From the NCBI GenBank assembly GCA_910584145.1, contig CAJTXX010000003.1, positions 1 through 64,000 on the forward strand: 64,000 nucleotides of DNA, written 5' to 3'. Positions 27,502 through 35,943 of this stretch are shown piece after piece; positions within the stretch are counted from its first letter, which is position 1; each line of letters opens with the position of its first letter. The notes under the pieces are model-generated. The model was not told the origin of the DNA. It worked only from the letters and a program-made list of their open reading frames with translations, and made no database searches. A program made the translations under genes and the position numbers. The DNA is from an uncultured Eggerthellaceae bacterium (lineage in GTDB: Bacteria > Actinomycetota > Coriobacteriia > Coriobacteriales > Eggerthellaceae).

Positions 27502-27734
27502 GGGTTCAAGGAATAGGGGCAATGATGACTGAAGGCGAAGAACTGAGGCTGCAAGATGCGCTCACCTCCCAATTGTTCCTCCTGACGGGCGTGCAGCAAG
27601 CGCTTTGGCATGTGAGGAGCGACTCCAGTGAGTATCCGATGTTTCAAGTGCTATCGGATGCAATGCTGCGCAGCATCAACGCGATCAAAGAGGCGATGCC
27701 GGAGGAGTGGCGCAAAGAGATCGAGCTGCGATGA
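27498..27734 (+). CDS. small hypothetical protein
   Basis: A 78-residue mostly helical protein whose ATG overlaps the preceding stop (ATGA), so it is probably coupled to the replication-initiator-like gene. An internal start at 27522 is also possible. No motif recognised. Confidence 0.6.
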   Translation: MRVQGIGAMMTEGEELRLQDALTSQLFLLTGVQQALWHVRSDSSEYPMFQVLSDAMLRSINAIKEAMPEEWRKEIELR

Positions 27735-27843
27735 GGCCAACCGCAGTGCCTGTGACGCTTCAGACACAAGAATGGCGTGAATTGTCCTTGAAGTGCGATT
27801 GCTGGGATGATGATGGCAAACAGGCCACGAAAGGACGGATGGC

Positions 27844-28488
27844 ATGTGCGGTAGATTCGTGATGCTGACACACGATGAAGTTGCGGATGTGATCAGGAGC
27901 ATTCAAATGGACACGCCCTACATCATCGAGCCCGATTGGCCTGCAAGACGACCATCAGCTTATCCTGGCTCTATCGTTCCCATCATCACGCCAAACGAGG
28001 ACTTGCTCGTGCTACAGGACCTCAAATGGGGCTTCGAGGTGGGTTGGCAGAAGGGACTTGTGTTCAACACGCGCATCGAGTCGGCCTTGGGTCCAAGACC
28101 CGGTATGTGGAAGAAGCCGATCGCTGAGGGCAGGTGTATCGTTGCCACGGCTGGCTTCTTCGAGCCTCATGCCTCGGAGACCATCCGTAGCGCGCGTACC
28201 GGCAAGGAGATCAAGCGACAGTATTTCTTCGCGACGACAGGGGATCATCCGACGTTTCTGGCTGCAATTCGCAATGATGACGCCTTTTCTATCGTCACCA
28301 CCGAACCCAACCAATGGATGTCTCCCATCCATAAGAGGATGCCGATAGTGCTTGAGACGTCAGAGGTTCCGCTTTGGCTGTCGGGAAGCTTCGAGGCTTT
28401 GGCGGATAGGAGTCACACCGAACTGGAGGTGATTCCCGCAGACGAGCTGGAGCCTGCGGAGCAGCCGACACAGCAGCGGCTCCTATAA
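27844..28488 (+). CDS. SRAP-domain DNA-protein crosslinking protein (YedK/HMCES family)
   Basis: SRAP proteins crosslink covalently to abasic sites in single-stranded DNA through Cys2, protecting stalled forks. The N-terminus MCGRF gives Cys2 after Met removal. Other family elements are PARRPSAYPG, LKWGFEVGW, NTRIESAL, GRCIVATAGFFEP with its catalytic Glu, and the C-terminal IHKRMPIVL. The 214-residue length is normal. It lies convergent to the Y-family polymerase unit. Its presence in a conjugative element fits protection of transferred single-stranded DNA, which is inference. Confidence 0.92.
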   Translation: MCGRFVMLTHDEVADVIRSIQMDTPYIIEPDWPARRPSAYPGSIVPIITPNEDLLVLQDLKWGFEVGWQKGLVFNTRIESALGPRPGMWKKPIAEGRCIVATAGFFEPHASETIRSARTGKEIKRQYFFATTGDHPTFLAAIRNDDAFSIVTTEPNQWMSPIHKRMPIVLETSEVPLWLSGSFEALADRSHTELEVIPADELEPAEQPTQQRLL

Positions 28489-28752
28489 GGCATCCTCGAA
28501 CACCTTCTCTTCGACGAACCAGCGCGGGTCCTCGTAATAGAGGTTCGTGGTCACCTTTCCGATGCGCACGGTGTAGCAGAGGCCATCGCCGCCCACCCGC
28601 TTTGCTGATTGGCGTCGCGGCTTGCTGACCTCATCGAATGCATAGGTCTTTCCATCCCACCAAAGCACTGAGGTTGGGTGGATGGTCCCGTCCTCGTCCA
28701 CCCGTGTCGTTACGGCCACGTACCTCTTCTTGCGTTCGCTGATGCCCCGCAT
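28483..28752 (-). CDS. small protein paired with Y-family polymerase
   Basis: An 89-residue protein rich in beta-strand-forming residues (SVLWWDGKTYAFDEV, DGLCYTVRIGKVTTNLYYEDPRWFVEEKVF). It begins 6 nt after the polymerase stop and must share its SOS-controlled transcript. Small proteins of similar layout accompany DinB/ImuB-type polymerases in other Gram-positive mobile elements; I recognise the arrangement but cannot name the family. The 3' end overlaps the convergent SRAP gene by 6 nt. Confidence 0.7.
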   Translation of the reverse strand: MRGISERKKRYVAVTTRVDEDGTIHPTSVLWWDGKTYAFDEVSKPRRQSAKRVGGDGLCYTVRIGKVTTNLYYEDPRWFVEEKVFEDAL

Positions 28753-28758
28753 GTCGCA

Positions 28759-30030
28759 TCACCTGAGAAATCCGATCGGATGCACGGTGTTGTCTCGCTT
28801 GATGTCCAGCCCGGCCATAGCCTCATCGGTCAGCTCTACGCCGCGACGTACGCACGTGTTGCCGAAGCGGCGCCTCAGTGCATCGATGGAGAGGTCCAAT
28901 CGCTCCATGAGAGCGATCCGGTTCGCGTCGCCGAAGAGGTCGTGCTGGACCGGTTCTGTCATGGAAACTAGATTCGTCGTGCGAACATGGAGTGCGCGTA
29001 TCGCATGGTCTTCGTCCAAGGGTTGGTTCTCGCAAAGCAGCTTCATTGCGGTATCAGCGATCTCTTTAGTGAGGCACGTGGGCGCCTTGAGAGTGCGCTG
29101 CCTCGTGTATCCCGACAGGTCTCCTGCACGGCGAACGCCTATGGCGACCGTTCTGCACCGATAGCATGATTCGCGGAGCCTCTGCGAGACCGACTCTGAC
29201 AGCAGCCAGATGAGCGCCTTTGCCTCCGATTCGCAGACGAGGTCATGAGGTGCGGTCAGGCCGTTTCCGATGCCTTTGATGTCATACTCGACGTCTGCTC
29301 GCTCGTAGTCCATCATCCGCACAGGACTCGTGTCCTTTCCTTGCGCGAATGAGCGCAGCATGGGGCCGATTTTGCCGAACCGCCTTTTGAGGAAGACGTC
29401 TCCCGCATGGGCGAGATCGCCTATGGTGCGGTAGCCTGCCGAGACGAGCTTTCTCTCCGTGGCCGCACCGACGTAGATCATATCCCGAACCGGACGGCTC
29501 CATGCGATGGCCTCGTAGTTCTCTGGCGTGATGGCGACGATGCCGTCACCGGGGTCCATGTCGCTTCCTAGCTTCGCGAACACCTTGTTCCAGCTCACCC
29601 CGATGCTCACGGTGAGTCCCAGCTCGGCCTTCACGCGCTCTGATATCTCCTGGGCGACTCTCATCTCGTCACCGCCGAACAACGACAGAGATCCGGTCAT
29701 GTCGGTCCAGGCTTCATCCAAGCCGAAAGGCTCGACCAAGTCCGTGTAGTCGTAGTAGACCAATCGCGCCAAGCGGGAATAGCGCTTGTAGGCGGCGTAG
29801 TCCGGTGGGACGATGATGATGCTCGGACACGTCCTCTTCGCCTCCCAGATGGCGATGCCGGTCTTCACGCCGGCGGTCTTCGCCTGGCGTGATTTAGCCA
29901 AGATGATGCCGTTGCGCTTCTTCGGGTCACCCGCAACCGCGACGGGCTTATCTCGAAGCGCTGGATCCAGATGCTGCGCAACAGAGGCGTAGAACGCGTT
30001 CATGTCGATATGCATGACGATCCGCGTCAT
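28759..30030 (-). CDS. dinB: Y-family translesion DNA polymerase (DinB/UmuC type)
   Basis: A 423-residue error-prone polymerase. The palm domain has the first catalytic acid in HIDMNAFYASV and the second pair in EPFGLDEAWTDMTG; IGVSWNKVFAKLGSDMDPGDG is the typical finger/palm segment, and a helix-hairpin-helix thumb follows near IGDLAHAGD. The C-terminal little-finger region is present. An SOS box lies just upstream, so it is DNA-damage inducible through the host LexA. The small protein downstream is co-transcribed. Confidence 0.93.
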   Translation of the reverse strand: MTRIVMHIDMNAFYASVAQHLDPALRDKPVAVAGDPKKRNGIILAKSRQAKTAGVKTGIAIWEAKRTCPSIIIVPPDYAAYKRYSRLARLVYYDYTDLVEPFGLDEAWTDMTGSLSLFGGDEMRVAQEISERVKAELGLTVSIGVSWNKVFAKLGSDMDPGDGIVAITPENYEAIAWSRPVRDMIYVGAATERKLVSAGYRTIGDLAHAGDVFLKRRFGKIGPMLRSFAQGKDTSPVRMMDYERADVEYDIKGIGNGLTAPHDLVCESEAKALIWLLSESVSQRLRESCYRCRTVAIGVRRAGDLSGYTRQRTLKAPTCLTKEIADTAMKLLCENQPLDEDHAIRALHVRTTNLVSMTEPVQHDLFGDANRIALMERLDLSIDALRRRFGNTCVRRGVELTDEAMAGLDIKRDNTVHPIGFLR

Positions 30031-30053
30031 CGCGCCCCCTGTCTATGTAATAA

Positions 30054-30067
30054 AGAACATTTGTTCG
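30054..30067 (-). promoter_or_regulatory. SOS box (LexA operator)
   Basis: The sequence AGAACATTTGTTCG contains GAAC-N4-GTTC, the core of the Gram-positive LexA operator (CGAAC-N4-GTTCG), with a single deviation at the first base. It lies 24 nt before the polymerase start and would repress the dinB unit until DNA damage. Confidence 0.85.
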
Positions 30068-30217
30068 TAGTGTTGCGCTCATGTTACCCCACGCTGCGTC
30101 ATCCAACAATCGAACAAATTGTGTTGTTTGCTCCACGCTTGAGCTGCAGCACCAAAAGGGATGATGAAAAAAGAACAGGGAGGTGGATCCTCCCTGTTCA
30201 GCACCTGTGCAGCGCGG

Positions 30218-30724
30218 CTACGACACCGAAAATGCGTCGATATGATGACGCAACATCGCCCTGTTCTTGTTGACAGCGACAACGGAGACGATGTCGAAAC
30301 GGATCGGCGCGTCGACGGCATCGTACTCGCCGACATAGGCAAGAGCAATGCGTTCGTACCTGTCACGCTTCTTCGCTGATATCGCTTCGTTAGGAAAGCC
30401 ATTCTCGGCGCCCTTTCGCGTCTTCACTTCTACGAACACGAGCGTGTCACCATCTCTGGCTACGATGTCCGCCTCACCGGCGAAGCATGACCAGTTGCGA
30501 TCGAGGATCCCGTATCCGCGTCGCTCAAGGAAGCGCACAGCGGCCTCCTCGCCCCGAATGCTCAGCCCCATGCTGTTGCGGGATGATGAGCGTTTCGGTG
30601 TGGTCGCACGGGCTTTCCTGCCACCGCGTCGGCGGCCTGTGCCTTGGGGCTGCTTCTGTCTCGCTGCCTTGGGTGCCTTCTTGGTGCCTGCGGGCCTTTC
30701 CATGACCCCTGCTGTCTCTGCCAT
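30218..30724 (-). CDS. YraN-like (UPF0102) putative endonuclease
   Basis: The C-terminal 115 residues match the YraN family, which has a Holliday-junction-resolvase/restriction-like fold: RGEEAAVRFLERRGYGILDRNW, FAGEADIVARDGDTLVFVEVKTRKG (the E-x(n)-D-x(n)-EVK active site) and AISAKKRDRYERIALAY. An N-terminal basic, low-complexity extension of about 55 residues is unusual for the family. ATG at 30724 has AAAGGAG at good spacing. Role unknown; the family is linked to DNA repair or uptake. Confidence 0.85.
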   Translation of the reverse strand: MAETAGVMERPAGTKKAPKAARQKQPQGTGRRRGGRKARATTPKRSSSRNSMGLSIRGEEAAVRFLERRGYGILDRNWSCFAGEADIVARDGDTLVFVEVKTRKGAENGFPNEAISAKKRDRYERIALAYVGEYDAVDAPIRFDIVSVVAVNKNRAMLRHHIDAFSVS

Positions 30725-31043
30725 GATTGGCTCCTTTCCACGTGGGTTCTGGTGGTCTATGTCAACAGGGGCGCCATCAGGCATCCCTGGGGATGCCTTT
30801 TGTCAGGAAGGTAGCTGCGTTTTCAAGGTGCTTGCTCTTCGCCCGTGCGTGAGCGGGAACGCGGATGCACGTTCATCCTCGCAGAGCGTGCATCTATCGC
30901 AGAGGTGCGGGTAGACGTTCGGGCATCTATGATCGTGCCTGTCTATACATATGGGAATGCATGGTGCGGCTTTGTCAGCCAGCTTGAAAGGACGAAGCCC
31001 TGCGGTCGTATCCTCATACACAAAACGAAAGGATCACCGGCTC
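30725..31043. other. intergenic region with short plus-strand terminator-like hairpin
   Basis: No convincing gene. AGGCATCC/GGATGCCT (30779-30786 with 30791-30798) followed by TTTT looks like a plus-strand terminator although no plus-strand gene ends here; it could stop antisense transcription into the YraN-like gene. TATACA (30942-30947) may be the -10 box of the small gene that follows. Confidence 0.35.
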
Positions 31044-31247
31044 ATGATGACCACGAAATCGTATCGAATGGATGAAGCGACCCTTGAGCGCATAGAGCAA
31101 CTTGAGAGCTCAAGAGAGCTGCATGCTGGCAGAAGGACGCTTGAGACCACCGCAACGCAAGTGCTGCGTGATGCGGTGGAGATGCTGCACCGGCACGAGC
31201 TGGGGCATGAGAGCATCATCTCTCCTCAGGACCCGCGATTCGCTTGA
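31044..31247 (+). CDS. small ribbon-helix-helix-like protein
   Basis: A 67-residue protein whose start (MTTKSYRMDEATLERIEQL) and following helix (ATQVLRDAVEMLHRHEL) have the strand-helix-helix pattern of CopG/Arc-type DNA-binding proteins. AAAGGA precedes the ATG with a slightly long spacer. Likely a regulator or antitoxin-like protein of the element; no partner toxin is adjacent. Confidence 0.6.
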   Translation: MMTTKSYRMDEATLERIEQLESSRELHAGRRTLETTATQVLRDAVEMLHRHELGHESIISPQDPRFA

Positions 31248-31249
31248 TG

Positions 31250-31288
31250 CGGGTATAAAAAAGATCGGGTGCATTGCGCACCCGATCT
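31250..31288 (-). terminator. terminator of ssb
   Basis: Reading the minus strand, an 11-bp stem AGATCGGGTGC/GCACCCGATCT is followed by a run of six T residues. It lies 50 nt after the ssb stop. Confidence 0.8.
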
Positions 31289-31337
31289 GCGACCTGGCTT
31301 CGAATCTCCGACCCAGAGCCATCCCTGAAGGTGCTCG

Positions 31338-31745
31338 CTAGAAGGGAATGTCCTCGTCGTAGAGCGCCACATCGACGCCAGGGTCGACGGTGAGGTCAGA
31401 TTCGGTTCCGCTGACCTTCTTGCCAGAACAGAGATCGATGTTCTCCACGATGACTTCCAGCTTGTTGCGTTTCTGCCCATCACGCTCCCACTGAGACCAG
31501 CGGAGCTTTCCATCCAAGGTGACCTTGGAACCCTTCGAAAGATGGGGCGCAAGGCCACTCGCGCGATTGCCGAAGATCGTGCAGTCGACGAAATTGGCGT
31601 AGTCTTCATACTCGCCGGTTTGGCTGTTCTTGCGCTTGTCGTTCACAGCGATGCCGAACGAAAGCACAGCTACTCCGCTTGCCGTGGTGCGAAGCTCGGG
31701 GTCACGGGTCAGATTGCCGCTCAGGACTACTCGATTGATGCTCAT
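31338..31745 (-). CDS. ssb: single-stranded DNA-binding protein
   Basis: A 135-residue SSB. The OB-fold begins MSINRVVLSGNLTRDPELR and contains YANFVDCTIFGNRA and KVTLDGKLRWSQWERDGQKRN. The C-terminal tip DEDIPF is the conserved acidic peptide that recruits partner proteins. In an ICE it coats single-stranded DNA during replication or conjugative transfer. Confidence 0.95.
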   Translation of the reverse strand: MSINRVVLSGNLTRDPELRTTASGVAVLSFGIAVNDKRKNSQTGEYEDYANFVDCTIFGNRASGLAPHLSKGSKVTLDGKLRWSQWERDGQKRNKLEVIVENIDLCSGKKVSGTESDLTVDPGVDVALYDEDIPF

Positions 31746-32092
31746 GTGCTATCTCCTTGTCTGTTGCGCACTTCGGTCTCGTGCAGCGTCCTTGCTGCGT
31801 AGGTCGATTCGAGATGTCAAAGTGCTGATGGTCGCTTCGTGCTCCTGACGGCACGAATAGCGGATGCGTAGACGAATCTATCCCGGATGCCATGACCTCA
31901 CGGGTTGGCGAGTGTATGGGCACTCCTTCCCATCCACAGGTATATATGGGCGGCGCTCCGTCTCACTGCAAGACTCCATGAGTTTCTGTATTGACCTTGC
32001 CACCGAACAACGGGCGAACCGCTTGGAATCAAGAACGGAGGCAAGCGCGCCCGCTACGTTTGTCAGGATTACACCGCTCTTAGGAGATATGC
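31746..32092. promoter_or_regulatory. upstream region of the conjugation operon
   Basis: Several frames are open here but none has a good ribosome-binding site or protein-like composition. The stretch TATATATGGG (31941-31950) followed by TCTCACTGCAAGACT (31961-31975) is partly repeated at 34,710-34,738 before the second pilin-like gene, and may be a shared regulatory motif. The interval most likely holds the promoter of the type IV secretion operon. Confidence 0.35.
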
Positions 32093-32398
32093 ATGGCAGT
32101 CAATGACACCCTCAATGAAATGTTCGGGATCGTGGGATCTATCCTCGGCACCGTGACCGATGGGCTCTACGGCATCGCGCCCAAGCTCATCGTGATGGCC
32201 ATCCTGGTTGCCCTCATCGGCGTCGTGTTCTGCTCCAGCATGCAGCGTGGCGCGAAGATCGCAGCGGCCATAGTGATCGCGATCGTGGCCTTCGCGTTCG
32301 GCTTTTTGCCTGACATCGTGAACGGGCTCCTCGGTGCCGCAGGCGATGCCCAGATTGCATCGGCTTCGTCGAACGCGCTTGCCGATGCTCTTGGATAA
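32093..32398 (+). CDS. VirB2-like small membrane protein (type IV secretion)
   Basis: A 101-residue protein with two hydrophobic helices (about 22-45 and 52-78) separated by a basic loop (QRGAKI), the layout of VirB2/TrbC pilins and their Gram-positive relatives. The ribosome-binding site AGGAG is close to the start. It is the first gene of the transfer operon and its end overlaps virD4. A similar protein is encoded at 34,894. Confidence 0.65.
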   Translation: MAVNDTLNEMFGIVGSILGTVTDGLYGIAPKLIVMAILVALIGVVFCSSMQRGAKIAAAIVIAIVAFAFGFLPDIVNGLLGAAGDAQIASASSNALADALG

Positions 32399-34709
32399 GC
32401 CTCTGAGCGACCGGGCATCGGCATGGGCCTACGCGGTCTCGCTCATCCTCGCGCTCAGCGTCTGGGCGCTCGTCGCCTTTCCTGCGATCTACGTGTTCGG
32501 CTTCCTGGCGTTCCCGACTGACCTCGCAGGTGCCGCGCTATCGCCTCTCTCGTTCCTCTCGACCTACTTTGAGCGTTGCTTCCCGTTCGGGCTGAGTGCC
32601 TTTGCCGTCCTTGCGGGTAGCTACGGGGTGAGCCTCCTTGCGCTCGCCATAGGAGTCGCATCCTTCGCGTTGCCGATCATCGCGGTGAAGAGGATGCACA
32701 AACGCCTTACCCATGCGCCATCCATCCTGGACAAGCTGCCCAAAGCAGCCGATACCACCGAGCATGGCTCGGCACGCCTCATCGAAGACCCCAAGGAGAT
32801 CGCCAAAGCCTGGAAATGCGTGGAGGCGACGGACATGGACATGGATCAGTCCGGAATCGTGCTCGGGTACTGGCTGGACAGGAGCCCGTGGCACGTCCTC
32901 TGGGAAGACCTGGCAAGGAGATCCGCTCGCATCCCGATGCCGCCAGAGCCCAAGGGCAGGTACTTCGTGACTGATGGCGACATACACGTGGCCATCTTTG
33001 GCTCCACCCGCGCTGGCAAGAGCCGGCGCATCCTCATCCCGACGATAGAGGTCCTCATGCGCGGCGAGAGGGAATCCGCGCTCGTGCTCGATCCGAAAGG
33101 CGAGCTCTACGGCCTCTGCTCAGAGGAGCTTCGCCGACGCGGCGTCAAGGTGAACCGCATAGACCTCAGGTACACGGAGCATTCCGATTGCCGCAATCCC
33201 ATGGGCGAGGTCGTTGAGCTTTGGAGCATGATCCGCAAGGAGAAGAACGGTTCCCGCAGCCTTGAGCTCACGGCGAAGGTATCTCAGCGCGTACAGGACC
33301 TCGTTGAAATGCTCTTCCCCACGACGCCGGATGAAGGACAGGCGAAGTACTTCAACGACGGCGCACGTGCGCAGATCCGCTCCGCCATCCATTACGTGGC
33401 ATCGAGCCCCTTCTGTCCCGATGAGCAGAAGACCCTCGCAACGGTCTCTCGTGTGCTGGCCATGTACGCGGATGCCCAGCCGCTCCCGCAGAATGACAAG
33501 CGCACGTTCGTCCCTTACGAAGCGATGCTGGAGAAGCTCCCGGCAGACCATCCAGCCGTCGAGGCGTGGGCTGCAGGGCGTGGCGGCACAGCGAAGGAGA
33601 CCGCTCAGTTCTCATCGACCGCGCAGGGGCCGCTGCAGCTCTACCGCGACCCTTCGGTCATGCGCATCACGCAGACCACGACGACTCCTTTGGAGAATCT
33701 CGGCAAGGAGCGCTCCATCACATTCCTCATCGTCCCCCAGGACCGTCCTGCCTATGCAGGGTTCGCGAACCTCTACATCCAGCAGACCTACTCGGCGCTC
33801 TCTGACCTCGCAACCGATTACGGCGGACGCCTCCCGCAGAACGTGACTATCATCGGCGAGGAGATAGGCAACCTCACGCCCATCCCTGACCTGGCGGGAA
33901 AGCTCGGCTTCGGAACGGGCCTCGGCATTCGCTGGGTGCTCGTCTTGCAGAACCTCGCCAAAATGCAGGACCGCTATGGAGAGCGCCCCGCCACTGACAT
34001 GGTGGGCAACTGCGGCGTGCAGTGCTTCATCAAGACCGATGAGATAGAGCGGACCGGCAAGCATATCGAGACGATGCTCGGCACCTACACGACCACATCG
34101 GAAGGGCAGTCAAGGTCAGGTGCTCGCCTCTCGCCGTTCAAGCCCCAAGGCTCCGATTCGGTTCGCACCGTGAAGCGCCAGCTGCTCACCGCAGACGAGC
34201 TGGCAGCATGGACGCCCGATATGGGCAACATCGTCATCAAGGACGGCATCAAGTACCTCATGCCCCTGCCAGACCTGTCCAAGATGCCAACGGAACGCAT
34301 CTGCGGACTCGGCGACAAGGAGCACAACCAGGAGATGCAGCAGAGGGCCCTTTGCGGTGGCAAGCCCAATGCCATCCCCTTGCCGAAGCCCTGGTACCCC
34401 GAGCTCAAGCGCAAGAGGGACTACACTGCCAACATGCTCAAAGTCTGCCACGCCTCCTACATGCGCGAGCTCGGCTACATCTACCTTGCCCGCTATGCGG
34501 TGAAAAGCCAGGAGCCATCGCAACCCGCAAAGGGAAATGGTGCACCACTGGAGCACCAATCCCCGAAGGTCGGCTCTCAGCCCAGACAGAGGCCAGAACC
34601 TCGCAAGCCAACGAATGCCCGCGGATCGGCGAAAACCCCGCAATGCAAGGATGCTTGCACGAACGTCGGAGGCATAGGGCCAGACGATGCGGAATGGGCC
34701 GGTTGGTAG
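32385..34709 (+). CDS. virD4: VirD4/TraG-type coupling protein
   Basis: The coupling ATPase links the relaxase-DNA complex to the secretion channel. The 774-residue protein has two to three N-terminal transmembrane helices (to about residue 105), Walker A GSTRAGKSRR near residue 206, the segment LVLDPKGELYGLCSEELRRRGVKV typical of TraG/VirD4, and Walker B VTIIGEEIGNL near residue 485. A basic, Pro-rich tail ends in a Cys-containing peptide. The start is placed at the ATG overlapping the previous stop; the ribosome-binding site is weak, suggesting translational coupling. Confidence 0.93.
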   Translation: MLLDKPLSDRASAWAYAVSLILALSVWALVAFPAIYVFGFLAFPTDLAGAALSPLSFLSTYFERCFPFGLSAFAVLAGSYGVSLLALAIGVASFALPIIAVKRMHKRLTHAPSILDKLPKAADTTEHGSARLIEDPKEIAKAWKCVEATDMDMDQSGIVLGYWLDRSPWHVLWEDLARRSARIPMPPEPKGRYFVTDGDIHVAIFGSTRAGKSRRILIPTIEVLMRGERESALVLDPKGELYGLCSEELRRRGVKVNRIDLRYTEHSDCRNPMGEVVELWSMIRKEKNGSRSLELTAKVSQRVQDLVEMLFPTTPDEGQAKYFNDGARAQIRSAIHYVASSPFCPDEQKTLATVSRVLAMYADAQPLPQNDKRTFVPYEAMLEKLPADHPAVEAWAAGRGGTAKETAQFSSTAQGPLQLYRDPSVMRITQTTTTPLENLGKERSITFLIVPQDRPAYAGFANLYIQQTYSALSDLATDYGGRLPQNVTIIGEEIGNLTPIPDLAGKLGFGTGLGIRWVLVLQNLAKMQDRYGERPATDMVGNCGVQCFIKTDEIERTGKHIETMLGTYTTTSEGQSRSGARLSPFKPQGSDSVRTVKRQLLTADELAAWTPDMGNIVIKDGIKYLMPLPDLSKMPTERICGLGDKEHNQEMQQRALCGGKPNAIPLPKPWYPELKRKRDYTANMLKVCHASYMRELGYIYLARYAVKSQEPSQPAKGNGAPLEHQSPKVGSQPRQRPEPRKPTNARGSAKTPQCKDACTNVGGIGPDDAEWAGW

Positions 34710-34812
34710 TCTCACGGCAAGACTGACGCCACGTATATACATCGCCATGCCATCCATGCAGCGAAGCCCCGCGAAGCATGAGCCGCCTTTGGACGCGAGC
34801 AGAATCTCCCAT

Positions 34813-34853
34813 GGGCCGCACGCCCGGTAGACGGAGGCCGGGACGCGCGGCCC
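34813..34853. repeat. GC-rich stem-loop between virD4 and the next gene
   Basis: GGGCCGC (34813-34819) pairs with GCGGCCC (34847-34853) and CCGG with CCGG inside. It has no T-tract, so it may act as an mRNA-processing or stability element inside the operon. Confidence 0.5.
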
Positions 34854-34893
34854 GCCAATTTCGAAACCATACGAAAGGCGGGAGCTTCAAGGC

Positions 34894-35190
34894 ATGGACT
34901 TCGCATCGGTATTCAACAACATCATGGACATGGTCCGTGACAACATCCTGCTGACCATCGGCTACGGAATCCTCGGCCTGGTTGCCGCAGCGGCTCTTGT
35001 GATCTTGGCAAAGGAAGGCTTCGGCCTCGCGTTCACGCAGGACACCCCTGAGCGCCGAGAGAAGATGAAGAACTGCGTCTACGTCCTTGCTGTGTGCCTC
35101 GTGCTCGCCTTCCTGCCTGCCATCATCAATGGCGTGATCGCCCTCGCAGGCACAGCGACCAACCTCGGCCAGAGCTTCCTCACGATCTAG
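34894..35190 (+). CDS. second VirB2-like small membrane protein
   Basis: A 98-residue protein with two hydrophobic helices (about 20-42 and 65-88) and a charged loop (TPERREKMKN) between them. Layout and size match the pilin-like protein that opens the operon, suggesting paralogues or a pair of different subunits. GGCGGGAGC precedes the start. Gene order (small two-helix protein, then VirB6) is usual in Gram-positive conjugation operons. Confidence 0.65.
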   Translation: MDFASVFNNIMDMVRDNILLTIGYGILGLVAAAALVILAKEGFGLAFTQDTPERREKMKNCVYVLAVCLVLAFLPAIINGVIALAGTATNLGQSFLTI

Positions 35191-35208
35191 CCGGGAAGAG
35201 ACACGTCC

Positions 35209-35943
35209 ATGACTGTAGCCATCGCAACACTCGTTGTCATTGCGGCGGGCATCATCCTCGGCTTCTTCACCGGCGGAATCATCGAGTTCGCGCTGGTGCC
35301 GATGGTGTCAGGCTTCTTCGATGCGAGCGTGAACTTCCTATCCATCCCCATCGTCTCCACCATCGTCTTGTGGGGACAGGGCATCTCCATCGCCGCCGTG
35401 GTCGCCTTACGCGTCGGCGTCGGCATCAAGGAGATGATGCTTGGATCCCCTGACCGCGAGTTCTCCCTTGCCGAGTACATCTACAAGTCCGTGACCGCCA
35501 TCATCCTGGTCGCGCTCATGCCAACCCTCTGCGCCGCCGTCATCAGCCTGGGCGACACCATGCTCGCGGACATCAAGGGCGGCATCGGAGCGCAAGGTGT
35601 CCTCGACAACCTCACCACCAACAACTATGAGAACCTCCTGGGCGTCACGAACCCCGTGGCCGTGATCCAGATGCTCATCAGCTCCATCCTGCTGCTCGTG
35701 GCCCTCATCATGTGCGTGATCGTGATGTACCAGTTCGCGAAGCGCCAGATCGAGATGGGCATCGTATCGCTCATCGCCCCGTGGGTATCCATCCTCGCGG
35801 GCACCACGAACGATTCCTCCCAGTACTGGGATCTACTGAAGAACCTCTTCGGGATGTGCGTCACCCAATGGGTACAGTACGTTCTCTGCATCATCGGCCT
35901 GTCGTGGCTGTCGAACCTTGCAGCATCGGCAGGGGATGTCTAA
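35209..35943 (+). CDS. VirB6/TrbL-like membrane protein, N-terminal part (interrupted by a stop codon)
   Basis: A polytopic protein of 244 residues with five to six hydrophobic helices, comparable to the VirB6/TrbL channel components of type IV secretion. The frame ends at TAA (35941-35943), but the same frame stays open for 64 more codons that encode another transmembrane helix and a Gly/Ala-rich tail, as expected for the end of this family. The product is therefore probably truncated, or the stop is a recent mutation or sequence error. Confidence 0.75.
   Translation: MTVAIATLVVIAAGIILGFFTGGIIEFALVPMVSGFFDASVNFLSIPIVSTIVLWGQGISIAAVVALRVGVGIKEMMLGSPDREFSLAEYIYKSVTAIILVALMPTLCAAVISLGDTMLADIKGGIGAQGVLDNLTTNNYENLLGVTNPVAVIQMLISSILLLVALIMCVIVMYQFAKRQIEMGIVSLIAPWVSILAGTTNDSSQYWDLLKNLFGMCVTQWVQYVLCIIGLSWLSNLAASAGDV

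Noticed and set aside
30100..30126. Second SOS box near the polymerase gene
   Set aside because: CGAACAAATTGTG only matches one half of the LexA operator.
30845..31075. Possible 76-residue gene before the ribbon-helix-helix gene
   Set aside because: No ribosome-binding site and it overlaps the better-supported gene at 31,044 in another frame.
31864..32106. Possible 80-residue gene before the first pilin-like gene
   Set aside because: Poor start context, composition unlike neighbours and overlap with the well-supported gene at 32,093.
35941..35943. Programmed recoding at the stop in the VirB6-like gene
   Set aside because: The stop is TAA, which is not used for selenocysteine or pyrrolysine, and I see no readthrough signal; mutation or sequence error is simpler.
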